A DNA stretch of 64,000 nucleotides, from assembly GCF_026870175.2 (NCBI RefSeq), contig NZ_CP113977.2:4154001-4218000 (forward strand), given 5' to 3'. The notes under the pieces are model-generated. The model searched no databases, was not told the DNA's origin, and saw only the letters and a program-made list of their open reading frames with translations. Below are positions 49,337-58,571 of the stretch, piece after piece. The DNA is from Flavobacterium aestivum. GTDB taxonomy: Bacteria > Bacteroidota > Bacteroidia > Flavobacteriales > Flavobacteriaceae. Numbering within the stretch: the first letter of the stretch is position 1; each line of letters starts with the position of its first letter. Position numbers and translations under genes: made by a program.

Positions 49337-49534
49337 ATGCCTAAAATGAAAACCAAATCTAGCGCCAAGAAACGTTTTAAAGTTACTGGTTCTGGAAAGA
49401 TTAAAAGAAAGCATGCTTTTAAAAGTCACATCTTGACTAAAAAATCTAAAAAACGTAAATTAGCTTTGACTCACTCAGCGCTAGTTCACTCAACAGATAT
49501 GAAAAGCATCAAACAACAATTAAGAATTATCTAA
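49337..49534 (+). CDS. rpmI: Ribosomal protein L35
   Basis: This is a 65-residue, very basic protein of the 50S subunit. [20 protein letters not shown] at the start is typical of L35. It is the third gene of the operon. The gap before it has short direct-repeat-like text (AAAAGCC / GGCTAATG). Confidence 0.97.
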   Translation: MPKMKTKSSAKKRFKVTGSGKIKRKHAFKSHILTKKSKKRKLALTHSALVHSTDMKSIKQQLRII

Positions 49535-49707
49535 TAAAAGCCATTAGTGAAAAGCCATTAGCCACTAGTTTTATAACTTATGACTATTGCCTAATCACTG
49601 TTGTCTTGATAATCTTTAGGTTAAAACAAATTTAATAACCTTGGAGTATGGCTATTAAGCTCCTTTGATTCAATTCAGGACGCCTGCTACAAAAAAACAA
49701 TAAAATT

Positions 49708-50052
49708 ATGCCAAGATCGGTAAATTCAGTTGCTAAAAGAGCAAGAAGAAAAAAAATAATGAAGCAAGCCAAAGGTTTCTTTGGTAGACGTAAAAACGTT
49801 TGGACAGTTGCTAAGAACGCGGTAGAGAAAGCAATGTGCTACGCTTACCGTGATAGAAAAGCGAACAAAAGAAATTTCCGTGCATTATGGATTCAACGTA
49901 TCAACGCTGGAGCTAGATTGGAAGGAATGTCTTATTCTCAATTCATGGGGAAAGTAAAAGCTAACGGAATCGAATTGAACCGTAAAGTTCTTGCAGATTT
50001 AGCAATGAATCACCCAGAAGCTTTCAAAGCAGTACTTAATAAAGTAAAATAA
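49708..50052 (+). CDS. rplT: Ribosomal protein L20
   Basis: This is a 114-residue 50S assembly protein with the RNA-binding N-terminal extension ([20 protein letters not shown]) and the globular part ([20 protein letters not shown]). In other bacteria L20 represses its own operon by binding the leader; a 173-base leader precedes it here, but no such structure was established. Confidence 0.97.
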   Translation: MPRSVNSVAKRARRKKIMKQAKGFFGRRKNVWTVAKNAVEKAMCYAYRDRKANKRNFRALWIQRINAGARLEGMSYSQFMGKVKANGIELNRKVLADLAMNHPEAFKAVLNKVK

Positions 50053-50090
50053 ACGTTTTATAAACTCAATTTAGAATTACTTACTTATAT

Positions 50091-50119
50091 AAAAAAACCC
50101 AATCTTACGATTGGGTTTT
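50091..50119 (+). terminator. Terminator after rplT
   Basis: AACCCAATC and GATTGGGTT surround a TTAC loop, with an A7 run before and a T6 run after. It can also serve the minus-strand gene ending at 50169. Confidence 0.9.
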
Positions 50120-50168
50120 TTGTTTCTAACAATTTTTAAAAAATTAAAAAACTGTTGTCCTAAATTAG

Positions 50169-51218
50169 CTATTTATCGACTTCTACTTTTGCAGTAAACG
50201 AAGAAATTGCTGTTGAACCAGTATCACTTTTGGCTACATAAATCCCCAATACGTTATTTCTGTACACGGTGTTAGCACTTGTGAGGCTCGAGTTAGGAAA
50301 ATCAATATCAATCCAATTTGCTTCTCCAAATGATCCATCAGAGTTTCTTTTTACAGAAACAAACGAAGCACCTCCCCCTTCTCCATTAGCACTAATCCAA
50401 TCAGCTGGCATATTATATCCATTATCTTGTGAAATGGTAATTCCTTCAAAATGGGTAACTATAGACAAAATAGTTTCATTATTGTAACTAAACGATTTTA
50501 AATTACTGATACTTTTTGTTTTTGAATCATAATCAGCTAAGAACGCTTGACTTAGTTTTCCTAGTTTATGACTCGAATACCCCCCTGCTAATGTATAACT
50601 ATTACCTCCATTATGCCAAATACCATATAATGTATTGGTTATTGAATCTGGCAATATAAAATCTGTGAATTCTTTAGTCGCAACATCATATATAAAAGCG
50701 TATCCGTTTTTATCGTTTTCAACATCGTAATTACCAACTGCTAAACCACCCATTGTACTATGAACAAAAACGTTATTTGTATTTCCTCCATTAGGAGATA
50801 CCTGCGTCCAAGTTCCAGAGCCGTCTATAGGCCCTTCATAATAAAATCCAAGATTTCCACTTACTGCTTTACTTGTGGATGTCGATGAGGATGTAGATGT
50901 TTTATAGGAACCAACTATTTGAACGGTACCATTTGGTCCATTATTGGGTCCATAACATGAGGTATTGGTAACTGTTTCTGTTCCCACATTTGGGAAATTA
51001 ACAACATACCATTCTCCTTTATTCCCATTCCCCAATAGTGGCCCTTTATAAATTAATCCTTGCATAACTTCATTCTGTCCTAATAGACTACCTGAAATAT
51101 ATACATTCTCTGATTCTGAAACACCTCTTATTCCTTGAATAGTTGTTTCGCCTGTAGCAGGATTATTGAAATCCTGGTAATTTATGGTATTAACTTCCTG
51201 ATCTATATTTTGTGACAT
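50169..51218 (-). CDS. Unknown beta-rich protein next to a sulfatase
   Basis: This is a 349-residue protein without a signal peptide or membrane helix. Recurrent strand units such as GLIYKGPL, GFYYEGPIDGSGTW, GYAFIYDVATKEF and SQAFLADYDSKTK suggest a beta-propeller of the HAF-repeat kind. A low-complexity Ser/Thr patch (about 107-116) interrupts it. It begins 52 bases after the sulfatase stop, so the genes are probably co-transcribed. I do not recognise a characterised family. Confidence 0.65.
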   Translation of the reverse strand: MSQNIDQEVNTINYQDFNNPATGETTIQGIRGVSESENVYISGSLLGQNEVMQGLIYKGPLLGNGNKGEWYVVNFPNVGTETVTNTSCYGPNNGPNGTVQIVGSYKTSTSSSTSTSKAVSGNLGFYYEGPIDGSGTWTQVSPNGGNTNNVFVHSTMGGLAVGNYDVENDKNGYAFIYDVATKEFTDFILPDSITNTLYGIWHNGGNSYTLAGGYSSHKLGKLSQAFLADYDSKTKSISNLKSFSYNNETILSIVTHFEGITISQDNGYNMPADWISANGEGGGASFVSVKRNSDGSFGEANWIDIDFPNSSLTSANTVYRNNVLGIYVAKSDTGSTAISSFTAKVEVDK

Positions 51219-51270
51219 AGTGTAATGTTTTTTATGACGTCAATAATTTTCAAATTTCCTCTTGAATATT

Positions 51271-52803
51271 CTAACTAAATTCCACAGGACTAAGTACATC
51301 CGTAGGAGCATTTACCCATAGTTTTTCTACTTCAAGTTCATGCAATTGTCGTTCTAAATCTCTCCTTATTTCGCTGTATTCTGGATCATAGGCAAGATTG
51401 TTAACTTCTAATGGATCATTTATCAAATCATACAGTTCATACTGTTTGAAAAAAGCAGTTGCTGCATCAAAATAATAATCGAATTTCCATTTTTCTGTTC
51501 TGATACAACGAATACGATTAGCTGCTCTTATAATATTCCAATTGCTGTTTGATCCCGCCTTAATATCGTCATATGTAAATAATATACTATCCTGAACTGG
51601 TGTACCATCTTCCATTATAGGTACCAAACTTGTACCAGCAAGTCCTGTAGGTGGGTTTGATACATTTGCAATATCTATGAATGTTGGCATAATATCTACC
51701 AATGTCGCTAATGCATCGGATTTCTTTATACCGTGGTCTTTAAATAAAATAGGGTTTGAAATCACTAGCGGTATTCTTAATGCTTCTTCATAAGCTACAA
51801 AAGTTTTTTGACGCAATCCTCCATGAGCAAGTCCCATTTCACCATGATCAGATGTAAAAGTTACAATTGCAGAATCTGCCAATCTTTTTCCATTCTCATC
51901 TTCTTTGTATAATTCTTTGATAAAATAACCTAGTTCCTTATCAACATGACTCAATAAATAGCCATAGAAATTAATATAATTCAGTTTCTCTTCTGGAGTC
52001 ACTATTGCTCCTAAACTAAATGCCATATTAATTAATATTTGCTCTTGTGCCATAGGTTTTTTGTTTTCAAGCAAGTTTTCACCTACTGTTGCAGGAAGCC
52101 CTATTTCTCTACCTGACCAACTATCTGGATGATATCCTGAAGTTCCAGCCGTATTTGGATAAGCTAAGACATCGTGCGGGTTTACCAATGAAAGAATAAG
52201 ACAATAAGGCTGATGATTCCCTTTGGCTCTTCTTGCCTTTACTTCTTTCAAGTATTGTATTGCTTCTGCAGTGTATCTTGCATCATGGTTAGCATATCCT
52301 CCACCAAAATTCAGCGGATTAACATCTTCTCCTGCATCCGGAGCTACCCATCCCATTGCACCAAATAAAGAAATATCTGCTGCAGTTAAATCTGCATAAT
52401 TAGTTTTGGTTCCATTAGGAGCTACTCCCTTACTCATATGCCATTTACCTCTATACTGTACATCATATCCATCTGCCCAAAGCGTATTCATTATATTCGG
52501 CAACGCATTATTGAGCGTTGGTTCTTGCGGTGATAAAAGTCCTCCTTCGGTTAAAGTTTGACTAACCCCGTGCTTAGCTGGGTATACTCCTGTAAATAGA
52601 GTTGTGCGGCTTGGAGAACACATACAGGTATTACAAAACGCTCTATCAAAACTGAATCCGTTCTTTTTAAGAAACGTAAGTGTAGGAAGATTTTTTTCTT
52701 CCCATCCCGGAGGAAAATGTTGTGTGGCGCGTTGCTCATCTGTAATAATAAGAATCATGTCTGGCTGATCGCCAATTTGCTTTAGTTTTTGTTTAAAATT
52801 CAT
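51271..52803 (-). CDS. Sulfatase-family hydrolase without signal peptide
   Basis: This is a 510-residue type I sulfatase fold. The N-terminal DMILIITDEQR provides metal-binding Asp residues, and Cys62-Ser-Pro-Ser-Arg66 is the formylglycine motif (CxPxR). Further marks are KWHMSK near 120, TFTSDHGEMGLAHG near 307 and LVDIMP. The anaerobic or FGE-type maturase needed is not in the window. There is no signal peptide, which is unusual because most Bacteroidota sulfatases are periplasmic. The substrate is unknown; phosphonate or choline-ester hydrolysis by this superfamily cannot be excluded. Confidence 0.85.
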   Translation of the reverse strand: MNFKQKLKQIGDQPDMILIITDEQRATQHFPPGWEEKNLPTLTFLKKNGFSFDRAFCNTCMCSPSRTTLFTGVYPAKHGVSQTLTEGGLLSPQEPTLNNALPNIMNTLWADGYDVQYRGKWHMSKGVAPNGTKTNYADLTAADISLFGAMGWVAPDAGEDVNPLNFGGGYANHDARYTAEAIQYLKEVKARRAKGNHQPYCLILSLVNPHDVLAYPNTAGTSGYHPDSWSGREIGLPATVGENLLENKKPMAQEQILINMAFSLGAIVTPEEKLNYINFYGYLLSHVDKELGYFIKELYKEDENGKRLADSAIVTFTSDHGEMGLAHGGLRQKTFVAYEEALRIPLVISNPILFKDHGIKKSDALATLVDIMPTFIDIANVSNPPTGLAGTSLVPIMEDGTPVQDSILFTYDDIKAGSNSNWNIIRAANRIRCIRTEKWKFDYYFDAATAFFKQYELYDLINDPLEVNNLAYDPEYSEIRRDLERQLHELEVEKLWVNAPTDVLSPVEFS

Positions 52804-52912
52804 TGCTGTTGTTTTAAAATTATTAAATAAAAAAATCTATATGTTACAGTTTGTTTATATCATTTATGAATTTGAAATAATCTAAAAACCAGTTACTTTT
52901 TTTGAAATATTT

Positions 52913-53176
52913 TCAAAAAGTTAAACAAGCATCTTCTTGTAATTCTATTTGTTCCTCCTCTTTGAATAAAGAGTAGAGCAATATGGGATAGCTATCAAAA
53001 TTATAATTTGGTACTATCTCGACCTTTTCAGATGTTGCAACAAAATTCTCTAAAGGGAAAGGTATAGTTTGAAAACTAAATGTAGAAGTGAACACCTGTG
53101 TAATTCCGGCAAATGCAATGTCTATACAATCATTGCACAATGGAATTTCTTCTGTAAATTCTTTTTGATGGTCCAT
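52913..53176 (-). CDS. Small protein upstream of the sulfatase gene
   Basis: This is an 87-residue acidic protein with a CNDC pair (PLCNDCIDIAF) and another Cys near the end. It has no membrane helix or signal peptide. It lies 109 bases before the sulfatase gene on the same strand and may open a three-gene unit. No family is recognised. Confidence 0.55.
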   Translation of the reverse strand: MDHQKEFTEEIPLCNDCIDIAFAGITQVFTSTFSFQTIPFPLENFVATSEKVEIVPNYNFDSYPILLYSLFKEEEQIELQEDACLTF

Positions 53177-53301
53177 AATTCTTAGTTTAACAGATCTAAT
53201 AAAATAACAACAATTAAACCATCTTAACTAACGTATAAATACCTGTTTTACAGATAATAAGACACTTATTTTTAAATAAAATTAAATTCTAATACACATA
53301 A

Positions 53302-53328
53302 AAAAACCCAATCTTTCGATTGGGTTTC
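53302..53328 (-). terminator. Terminator of the aspartate-cluster porin gene
   Basis: The AACCCAATC/GATTGGGTT stem has a TTTC loop and a T-run on minus. The stem is the same as that of the rplT terminator at 50091. Confidence 0.88.
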
Positions 53329-53348
53329 TGATTTATTATACCAGTTAA

Positions 53349-54542
53349 TTATAAAACCAACAGTGGTGCAATGAATCCAAAGCCTAAAAGACCAGTGGTA
53401 TAATCTTTGGCACCAAAAGCATTTTCAGCATAGTTTGTATAATCATACTTTCTTGCTGTATAAGCTACATAAAATTTTATATTCATGTCCTTAAATGGCA
53501 TATATTGAATCGTTGGAATAAGTCCATAACTTGTAGATAATTTTGAACTTCCATTTGGATCCGGATTATCTTTCCATGAATGATTACTATTCATTACCGT
53601 TAAAAGTAAATTAATTTTAGGAGCAACCAAATATTCTGCTCTTACCCAGTTTTCTACATAAAGAGCATCTTGTGCAGCATATGGGTATTGGCTACTAATT
53701 ATACTTGATACAATTCCTAAACGATCAAGACCTTCATCACTGTATTGAAAATCATAATACAATACGAAATTTTTAGCCTTGAACTTATTACCCAATGCAA
53801 AATAATTCATATGAGCTCCTTTGGCCTCATTAAAGAAACTATAACTATACGTGGTTTCAAATTTTCCATCAAAAAAACTACCTCTCCAATTAGCTACCAA
53901 TGCCAAAGGATATTCTGAAGGTACAATGTTTGGTGGAGCTGAAGCTCCATATTGTTCTTCATACGTTTTGGTTCTTGAATTTAAGGCTTGAAAAGAAAAT
54001 GAATTTTTTCCATCAGCCAAAGTATGCGATATTCCAGCCCCTACCAAAAAGTTATCCGCATTCTCTATCACATCATTATACGTTAGGATGTCAATTGGAT
54101 TAAAATCAAACTCATATCCTCCCCAATCAGCACATAGTTTCCCAAAAGAAAAATTGGTCCTAGGCGACAAATCAATTCTCAAAAAAGCCAAATCGACTGC
54201 TCTACTGATGTTATCCAAATTCCCAGGAACAGGTTCTCTGGTATATCTATTACGGAATCTAAAATAAACTTTATCATGAATTTTTCCTTTTAATTCAAAT
54301 CGAAGTTGATTTACATTAAAATCAGAAAGCGTATGACTACCATCCAAAAAATTACTATTATAAGCCATTCGCGAATTAAAAATCACGTCTACATCTCTTA
54401 ACAAAGATTGTTTTGATACCGGTATTAACGATTTTAAGGAATCTGGGAAAACAAAACCTCCTTCGTTAGTTTGTTTCTCCACTTGACCAAAAGAAAAAAC
54501 TGGTAAAAAACCAATTACTAAATAAATAAAATATTTTCTCAT
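53349..54542 (-). CDS. Outer-membrane porin, OprO/OprP-like
   Basis: This is a 397-residue protein with a signal peptide (YLVIGFLPVFSFG). The mature part alternates beta-strands: VDVIFNSRMAYNSNF, QLRFELKGKIHDKVYFRFRN, LSPRTNFSFGKLCADWGGYE, ending in a hydrophobic strand LLGFGFIAPLLVL. This fits phosphate-selective-porin-like proteins. It starts 19 bases after the Dcu transporter stop, so it likely serves as the outer-membrane entry for aspartate or other C4-dicarboxylates. The substrate is inferred from context. Confidence 0.8.
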   Translation of the reverse strand: MRKYFIYLVIGFLPVFSFGQVEKQTNEGGFVFPDSLKSLIPVSKQSLLRDVDVIFNSRMAYNSNFLDGSHTLSDFNVNQLRFELKGKIHDKVYFRFRNRYTREPVPGNLDNISRAVDLAFLRIDLSPRTNFSFGKLCADWGGYEFDFNPIDILTYNDVIENADNFLVGAGISHTLADGKNSFSFQALNSRTKTYEEQYGASAPPNIVPSEYPLALVANWRGSFFDGKFETTYSYSFFNEAKGAHMNYFALGNKFKAKNFVLYYDFQYSDEGLDRLGIVSSIISSQYPYAAQDALYVENWVRAEYLVAPKINLLLTVMNSNHSWKDNPDPNGSSKLSTSYGLIPTIQYMPFKDMNIKFYVAYTARKYDYTNYAENAFGAKDYTTGLLGFGFIAPLLVL

Positions 54543-54561
54543 AACTCTCTAATTTAAAGGT

Positions 54562-55902
54562 TTATAATAAAAATGACCCTAATAAAAACCCGATAGCAAT
54601 TGCTACTGCTATAGCAACAACACCAGGTGTAATAAAACTATGGTTGATTACAAATTTTCCAATTTTAGTACTTCCTGTTCTATCAAAGTTAATTGCCGCC
54701 AATAATGTTGGGTAGCCCGGCAAAACAAAATCACTGTTTACGGCTGGAAAAATGGCAATTAAAGCTGATGAAGGAAGTCCCAAAGCAATCCCTAACGGCA
54801 TCATTGTTTTGGTAGTGGCGGCTTGGCTAAACATCAAAACCCCCATAATAAAAACGGCAATGGCAAAAGTCCAAGGATAAGCATTTACAATACCACCTAA
54901 GGCTTCTTGTATTGTACTATTGTTAGCATGCATGAAAGTCGAACTCATCCAGACAACTCCAAAAACAGATACTACAGCTGATGCCATAGAAGTAAATAAA
55001 CTGGCTTTAGTAACCTCAGCCGTGCTTGTTTTGGTAATTAGCATCATTGCGGCTGAAGATGTAAGTGTAACAACACTAATTATTGTAACCATAGATAAAG
55101 AACCATCTGCACCTACGGCAAGCGATTTAGCACCTGGCTCAAAACTTGGAACGATGCTTGGAAAAGCGCCTGCTATTACAATCAATACAATTGCAAAAGC
55201 AAATATCATTACAGAAGTTTTAGCTCCAGGTTTTAAAAGTGCTTCTTCACCTTCGGCATCTGTATGCATACTATTTGCAAATTCTAAATCTTTCATTTTT
55301 TCAATGAAAATAGGATCATCATTTAGTTCAATCCCTTTTTTGAAAACAGCAAAACAACCAACTAGTACTCCAATAATACAAGCAGGAATACAAATCATCA
55401 TGATATCTACTAATGCTCCCGGATACCCCAATATTACCACCAAAGCAGCTGTTGCAGCACTCATAGGGCTTCCGGTTAAAGCTAAATGTGATGCTATAAC
55501 CGAAATACTTAAGGGGCGTTCAGGACGAATTCTTTTCTTAGCGGATACTTCCGAAATAATGGGCAATAAAGAATAAACTATATGTGCTGTCCCCGCAAAT
55601 AAACACAAAAAGTATACTGTAAATGGTGCTATAAATGTGATATTGGAGGGGTTACTTCTAATAATTTTTTCGGCTAAACTCACAAGATAGTCTAATCCTC
55701 CACAGGCTTGTAATGTGGCTGCTGTTGTTACAATGGCCATAATAATTAACATTACATCAAGAGGCGGATCTGTTGGTTTCATTTTGAAAACAAAAAGAAA
55801 AACAAACAAACCAACCATTCCCATGACTCCTAATCCAATTCCTTTCATTTGTGAACCGATGAGAATCATTGTAATAAGAACAGCAAATTCAATCCAAATC
55901 AT
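54562..55902 (-). CDS. Anaerobic C4-dicarboxylate transporter, Dcu family
   Basis: This is a 446-residue inner-membrane carrier with about ten to twelve helices. Dcu marks are AVLITMILIGSQMKGIGLG at the start, LQACGGLDYLV near 65, GTAHIVYSLLPIISEVS near 104 and ASHLALTGSPMSAATAALV near 137. DcuA/DcuB exchange aspartate, fumarate, malate or succinate. Next to asparaginase and aspartase it could import aspartate against fumarate or succinate. A terminator or attenuator precedes it. Confidence 0.9.
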   Translation of the reverse strand: MIWIEFAVLITMILIGSQMKGIGLGVMGMVGLFVFLFVFKMKPTDPPLDVMLIIMAIVTTAATLQACGGLDYLVSLAEKIIRSNPSNITFIAPFTVYFLCLFAGTAHIVYSLLPIISEVSAKKRIRPERPLSISVIASHLALTGSPMSAATAALVVILGYPGALVDIMMICIPACIIGVLVGCFAVFKKGIELNDDPIFIEKMKDLEFANSMHTDAEGEEALLKPGAKTSVMIFAFAIVLIVIAGAFPSIVPSFEPGAKSLAVGADGSLSMVTIISVVTLTSSAAMMLITKTSTAEVTKASLFTSMASAVVSVFGVVWMSSTFMHANNSTIQEALGGIVNAYPWTFAIAVFIMGVLMFSQAATTKTMMPLGIALGLPSSALIAIFPAVNSDFVLPGYPTLLAAINFDRTGSTKIGKFVINHSFITPGVVAIAVAIAIGFLLGSFLL

Positions 55903-55946
55903 ATATAGACTTTTTTTAAGGTTATCACTATTTAATTTAAAGTTTA

Positions 55947-55981
55947 AAAAGGGAATCTTAACAAATGAAAGATTCCCTTTT
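55947..55981. terminator. Hairpin between ansB and the Dcu gene
   Basis: AAAAGGGAATCTT pairs with AAGATTCCCTTTT around an 8-base loop, with T-rich ends on both strands. On minus it would partly stop readthrough from ansB into the transporter gene. Confidence 0.75.
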
Positions 55982-55988
55982 CAAACAA

Positions 55989-57047
55989 TTAATATTCAAA
56001 GAAATTTTGTTGAATTTTTGACCTATCAGAAGTTTCCGTTAAAGACAACATCAATAATACTCTAGACTTTTGCGGATTTAAATCATCAGAAACCACAAAA
56101 CCAAGTTCTGCATCTTTTACTTCATTCTCCAAAGTAATTCTTCCAGATCCCGCTCTTCCAGAACGACATACCAAGATTCCTTTTTTAGAAGCTTCTGCTA
56201 ATGCCTTCCCTACTGGCTCTCCAAAATTACCATTCCCCATTCCCGCATAAACAATTCCTTTTACACCAGAATTTATTATACCTGTCACAGATACCGGACT
56301 TGCATCTGCATATCCGTAAACAATTTCTACCTGAGGCAATGAAGTTAATTTTGTAACATCAAACTTTTTAGAAGGATTTCTTAATGATTGATAGTAATAA
56401 TTTACTTTACCATCATATATCAAACCTATTGGTCCAAAATTACGAGACTGAAAAGTTTCTAAATTTGTAGTGCTCGTTTTAGTCACATCTCTTGCATCAT
56501 AAATCTTTTCATCCATAGCAACAATTACTCCCTTTCCTTGACTTTTAGGATTTGCTGCCACCATTACGGCATCTAATAAATTTCTATTCCCGTCTTGACT
56601 CATAGCTGTAGAAGGACGCATAGCTCCCACTAAAACTACCGGTTTATCAGACATTACGGTTAAATCCAAGAAATAAGCCGTTTCTTCCTGTGTATCAGTT
56701 CCATGAGTAACAACTATAGCGTCAGCTTCATTGTTTTTGAAAATTTCATTTATTCTTTTTGATAATTTTAGCCAAGTAGCAACATTCATGTCCTGACTAC
56801 CTATTTGTGCAATTTGCTCACCAGATATTTTTCCATAATCATGGATTTGTGGTACTGCGTTTAATAAATCATCAATAGGCACTTTTCCTGCTGTATAAGC
56901 CGCTTTTGTTGAAGAAGCTCCCGATCCGGCGATGGTTCCTCCAGTTGCCAAAATAATTATTCTTGGAGATGTTTTAGTCGATTGGCCTTGAGCCTGAGCT
57001 TGAAATGCAAAAACAGACATCATTACTAGTATAATAATTCTTCTCAT
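55989..57047 (-). CDS. ansB: Periplasmic L-asparaginase, type II
   Basis: This is a 352-residue enzyme that splits asparagine into aspartate and ammonia. The signal peptide (IIILVMMSVFAFQAQA) places it in the periplasm. ILATGGTIAG carries the nucleophile Thr38 (Thr12 of mature E. coli AnsB), and VVTHGTDTQEET near 111-122 carries the second Thr-Asp pair. VGAMRPSTAMSQDG follows near 140. It is 53 bases after aspA on the same strand. Confidence 0.94.
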   Translation of the reverse strand: MRRIIILVMMSVFAFQAQAQGQSTKTSPRIIILATGGTIAGSGASSTKAAYTAGKVPIDDLLNAVPQIHDYGKISGEQIAQIGSQDMNVATWLKLSKRINEIFKNNEADAIVVTHGTDTQEETAYFLDLTVMSDKPVVLVGAMRPSTAMSQDGNRNLLDAVMVAANPKSQGKGVIVAMDEKIYDARDVTKTSTTNLETFQSRNFGPIGLIYDGKVNYYYQSLRNPSKKFDVTKLTSLPQVEIVYGYADASPVSVTGIINSGVKGIVYAGMGNGNFGEPVGKALAEASKKGILVCRSGRAGSGRITLENEVKDAELGFVVSDDLNPQKSRVLLMLSLTETSDRSKIQQNFFEY

Positions 57048-57100
57048 GATTTTTTTGTTTAGTTAATATATAAAACTCTTCGGAACCTTAAATACAATAT

Positions 57101-58510
57101 TTAAGAAGTAATAAATTTTGGATTAATTAAATTTTCTATTGAATAAATCTCTTCCCATTTATCTTGAGAAATTAATTTACGTTCTACAACTACAATTTGA
57201 TGTACGCTTTTACCTGTTTTTAAGGCCTCTCCTGCTATACTAGCACTTTCTTCATATCCTAAAATTGGGTTCAATTGTGTTACAATCCCAATACTATTCA
57301 TCACCATATCGTAGCAATGTTTCTCATTTGCTGTAATGCCATTGATACATTTATCTATTAATGTTTCTAATGCATTTGACAAATAATCTAAAGAAGTAAA
57401 CATTGCAAAAGCTATTACTGGTTCCATAACATTCAATTGCAATTGACCAGCTTCTGCCGCCATAGTAACTGTTAAATCTTGACCAATAACATAAAAACAA
57501 GTTTGGTTTACTACCTCTGGAATAACTGGGTTTACTTTTCCTGGCATGATAGAAGAACCAGGCTGACGTGCCGGTAAGTTAATTTCATTTAAACCTGTTC
57601 TTGGTCCTGAACTAAGTAATCTTAAATCGTTGCAAATTTTAGAGATCTTAACTGCAGTTCTTTTTAACGTACCCATTATTTGTACATAAGCACCTGTATC
57701 TACGGTTGCTTCAATTAAATCTGGTGATAATGTTAAAGGAATACCAATTTCATCAGCCAAATATTTTACACAAATTTCTGGGTATCCTTCTGGAGCATTT
57801 ACTTTGGTTCCAATTGCGGTGGCCCCCATATTTATTTCTAAAAGTAAGCTTTGGGCATCTTTTATTCTTCTTACATCCTCTCCTATTGTAGTTGCATAGG
57901 CGTGAAATTCTTGCCCTAAAGTCATCGGAACCGCATCTTGTAATTGAGTACGCCCCATTTTTAAGACCTTACTAAATTCTTCTCCTTTGGCTGTAAATGC
58001 AATTTCTAATTTTTCTACAGTTTTAATAAAATGATCCATCTTTAAATATAAAGCAATTCTAAATGCTGATGGATAAGCATCATTTGTAGATTGAGAACAA
58101 TTAACATGATTATTAGGGTGCAAAAAGTTGTATTCTCCTTTTTTATGCCCTAAATATTCTAAACCAATATTTGCAATTACTTCATTGGCATTCATATTAA
58201 CAGATGTTCCCGCTCCTCCTTGTATTAAATCACTAACAAATTCCTTATCAAAGTTACCTGCAATGAGCTGATCACTTCCGTAACAAATTGCTTCAGCAAT
58301 TTTTGCATCTATTGCGCCACAATCTTTGTTTGCCATTGCTGCAGCTTTTTTCACATAGCCCAAAGCCTTTATAAACAAGGGTTCTTTTGAAATAGGAATC
58401 CCTGTAATATTGAAATTCTCTACAGCTCTAAAAGTTTGTATTCCATAATACAAATGATCTGGAATATCTAATTCTCCTAAAAAATCGTGTTCTTTTCTTG
58501 TTGATCCCAT
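57101..58510 (-). CDS. aspA: Aspartate ammonia-lyase (aspartase)
   Basis: This is a 469-residue cytosolic tetrameric enzyme that converts aspartate to fumarate and ammonia. The superfamily signature GSSIMPGKVNPV lies near 318-329, the substrate-loop TGAYVQIMG near 270, and SQSTNDAYPSAFR near 137. The N-terminus GELDIPDHLYYGIQTFRA favours aspartase over fumarase. It lies between aspT and ansB in one block. Confidence 0.94.
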   Translation of the reverse strand: MGSTRKEHDFLGELDIPDHLYYGIQTFRAVENFNITGIPISKEPLFIKALGYVKKAAAMANKDCGAIDAKIAEAICYGSDQLIAGNFDKEFVSDLIQGGAGTSVNMNANEVIANIGLEYLGHKKGEYNFLHPNNHVNCSQSTNDAYPSAFRIALYLKMDHFIKTVEKLEIAFTAKGEEFSKVLKMGRTQLQDAVPMTLGQEFHAYATTIGEDVRRIKDAQSLLLEINMGATAIGTKVNAPEGYPEICVKYLADEIGIPLTLSPDLIEATVDTGAYVQIMGTLKRTAVKISKICNDLRLLSSGPRTGLNEINLPARQPGSSIMPGKVNPVIPEVVNQTCFYVIGQDLTVTMAAEAGQLQLNVMEPVIAFAMFTSLDYLSNALETLIDKCINGITANEKHCYDMVMNSIGIVTQLNPILGYEESASIAGEALKTGKSVHQIVVVERKLISQDKWEEIYSIENLINPKFITS

Positions 58511-58571
58511 AATAAACTTAGATTGTTTGATTGTTTTTATTCTATTTTAAATTTGACTTATTATTTTTTGA

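Noticed and set aside
54920..55576. 218-codon plus-strand ORF opposite the Dcu transporter gene
   Set aside because: It is antisense to a well-conserved transporter; the composition is a reverse-complement shadow of the membrane helices.
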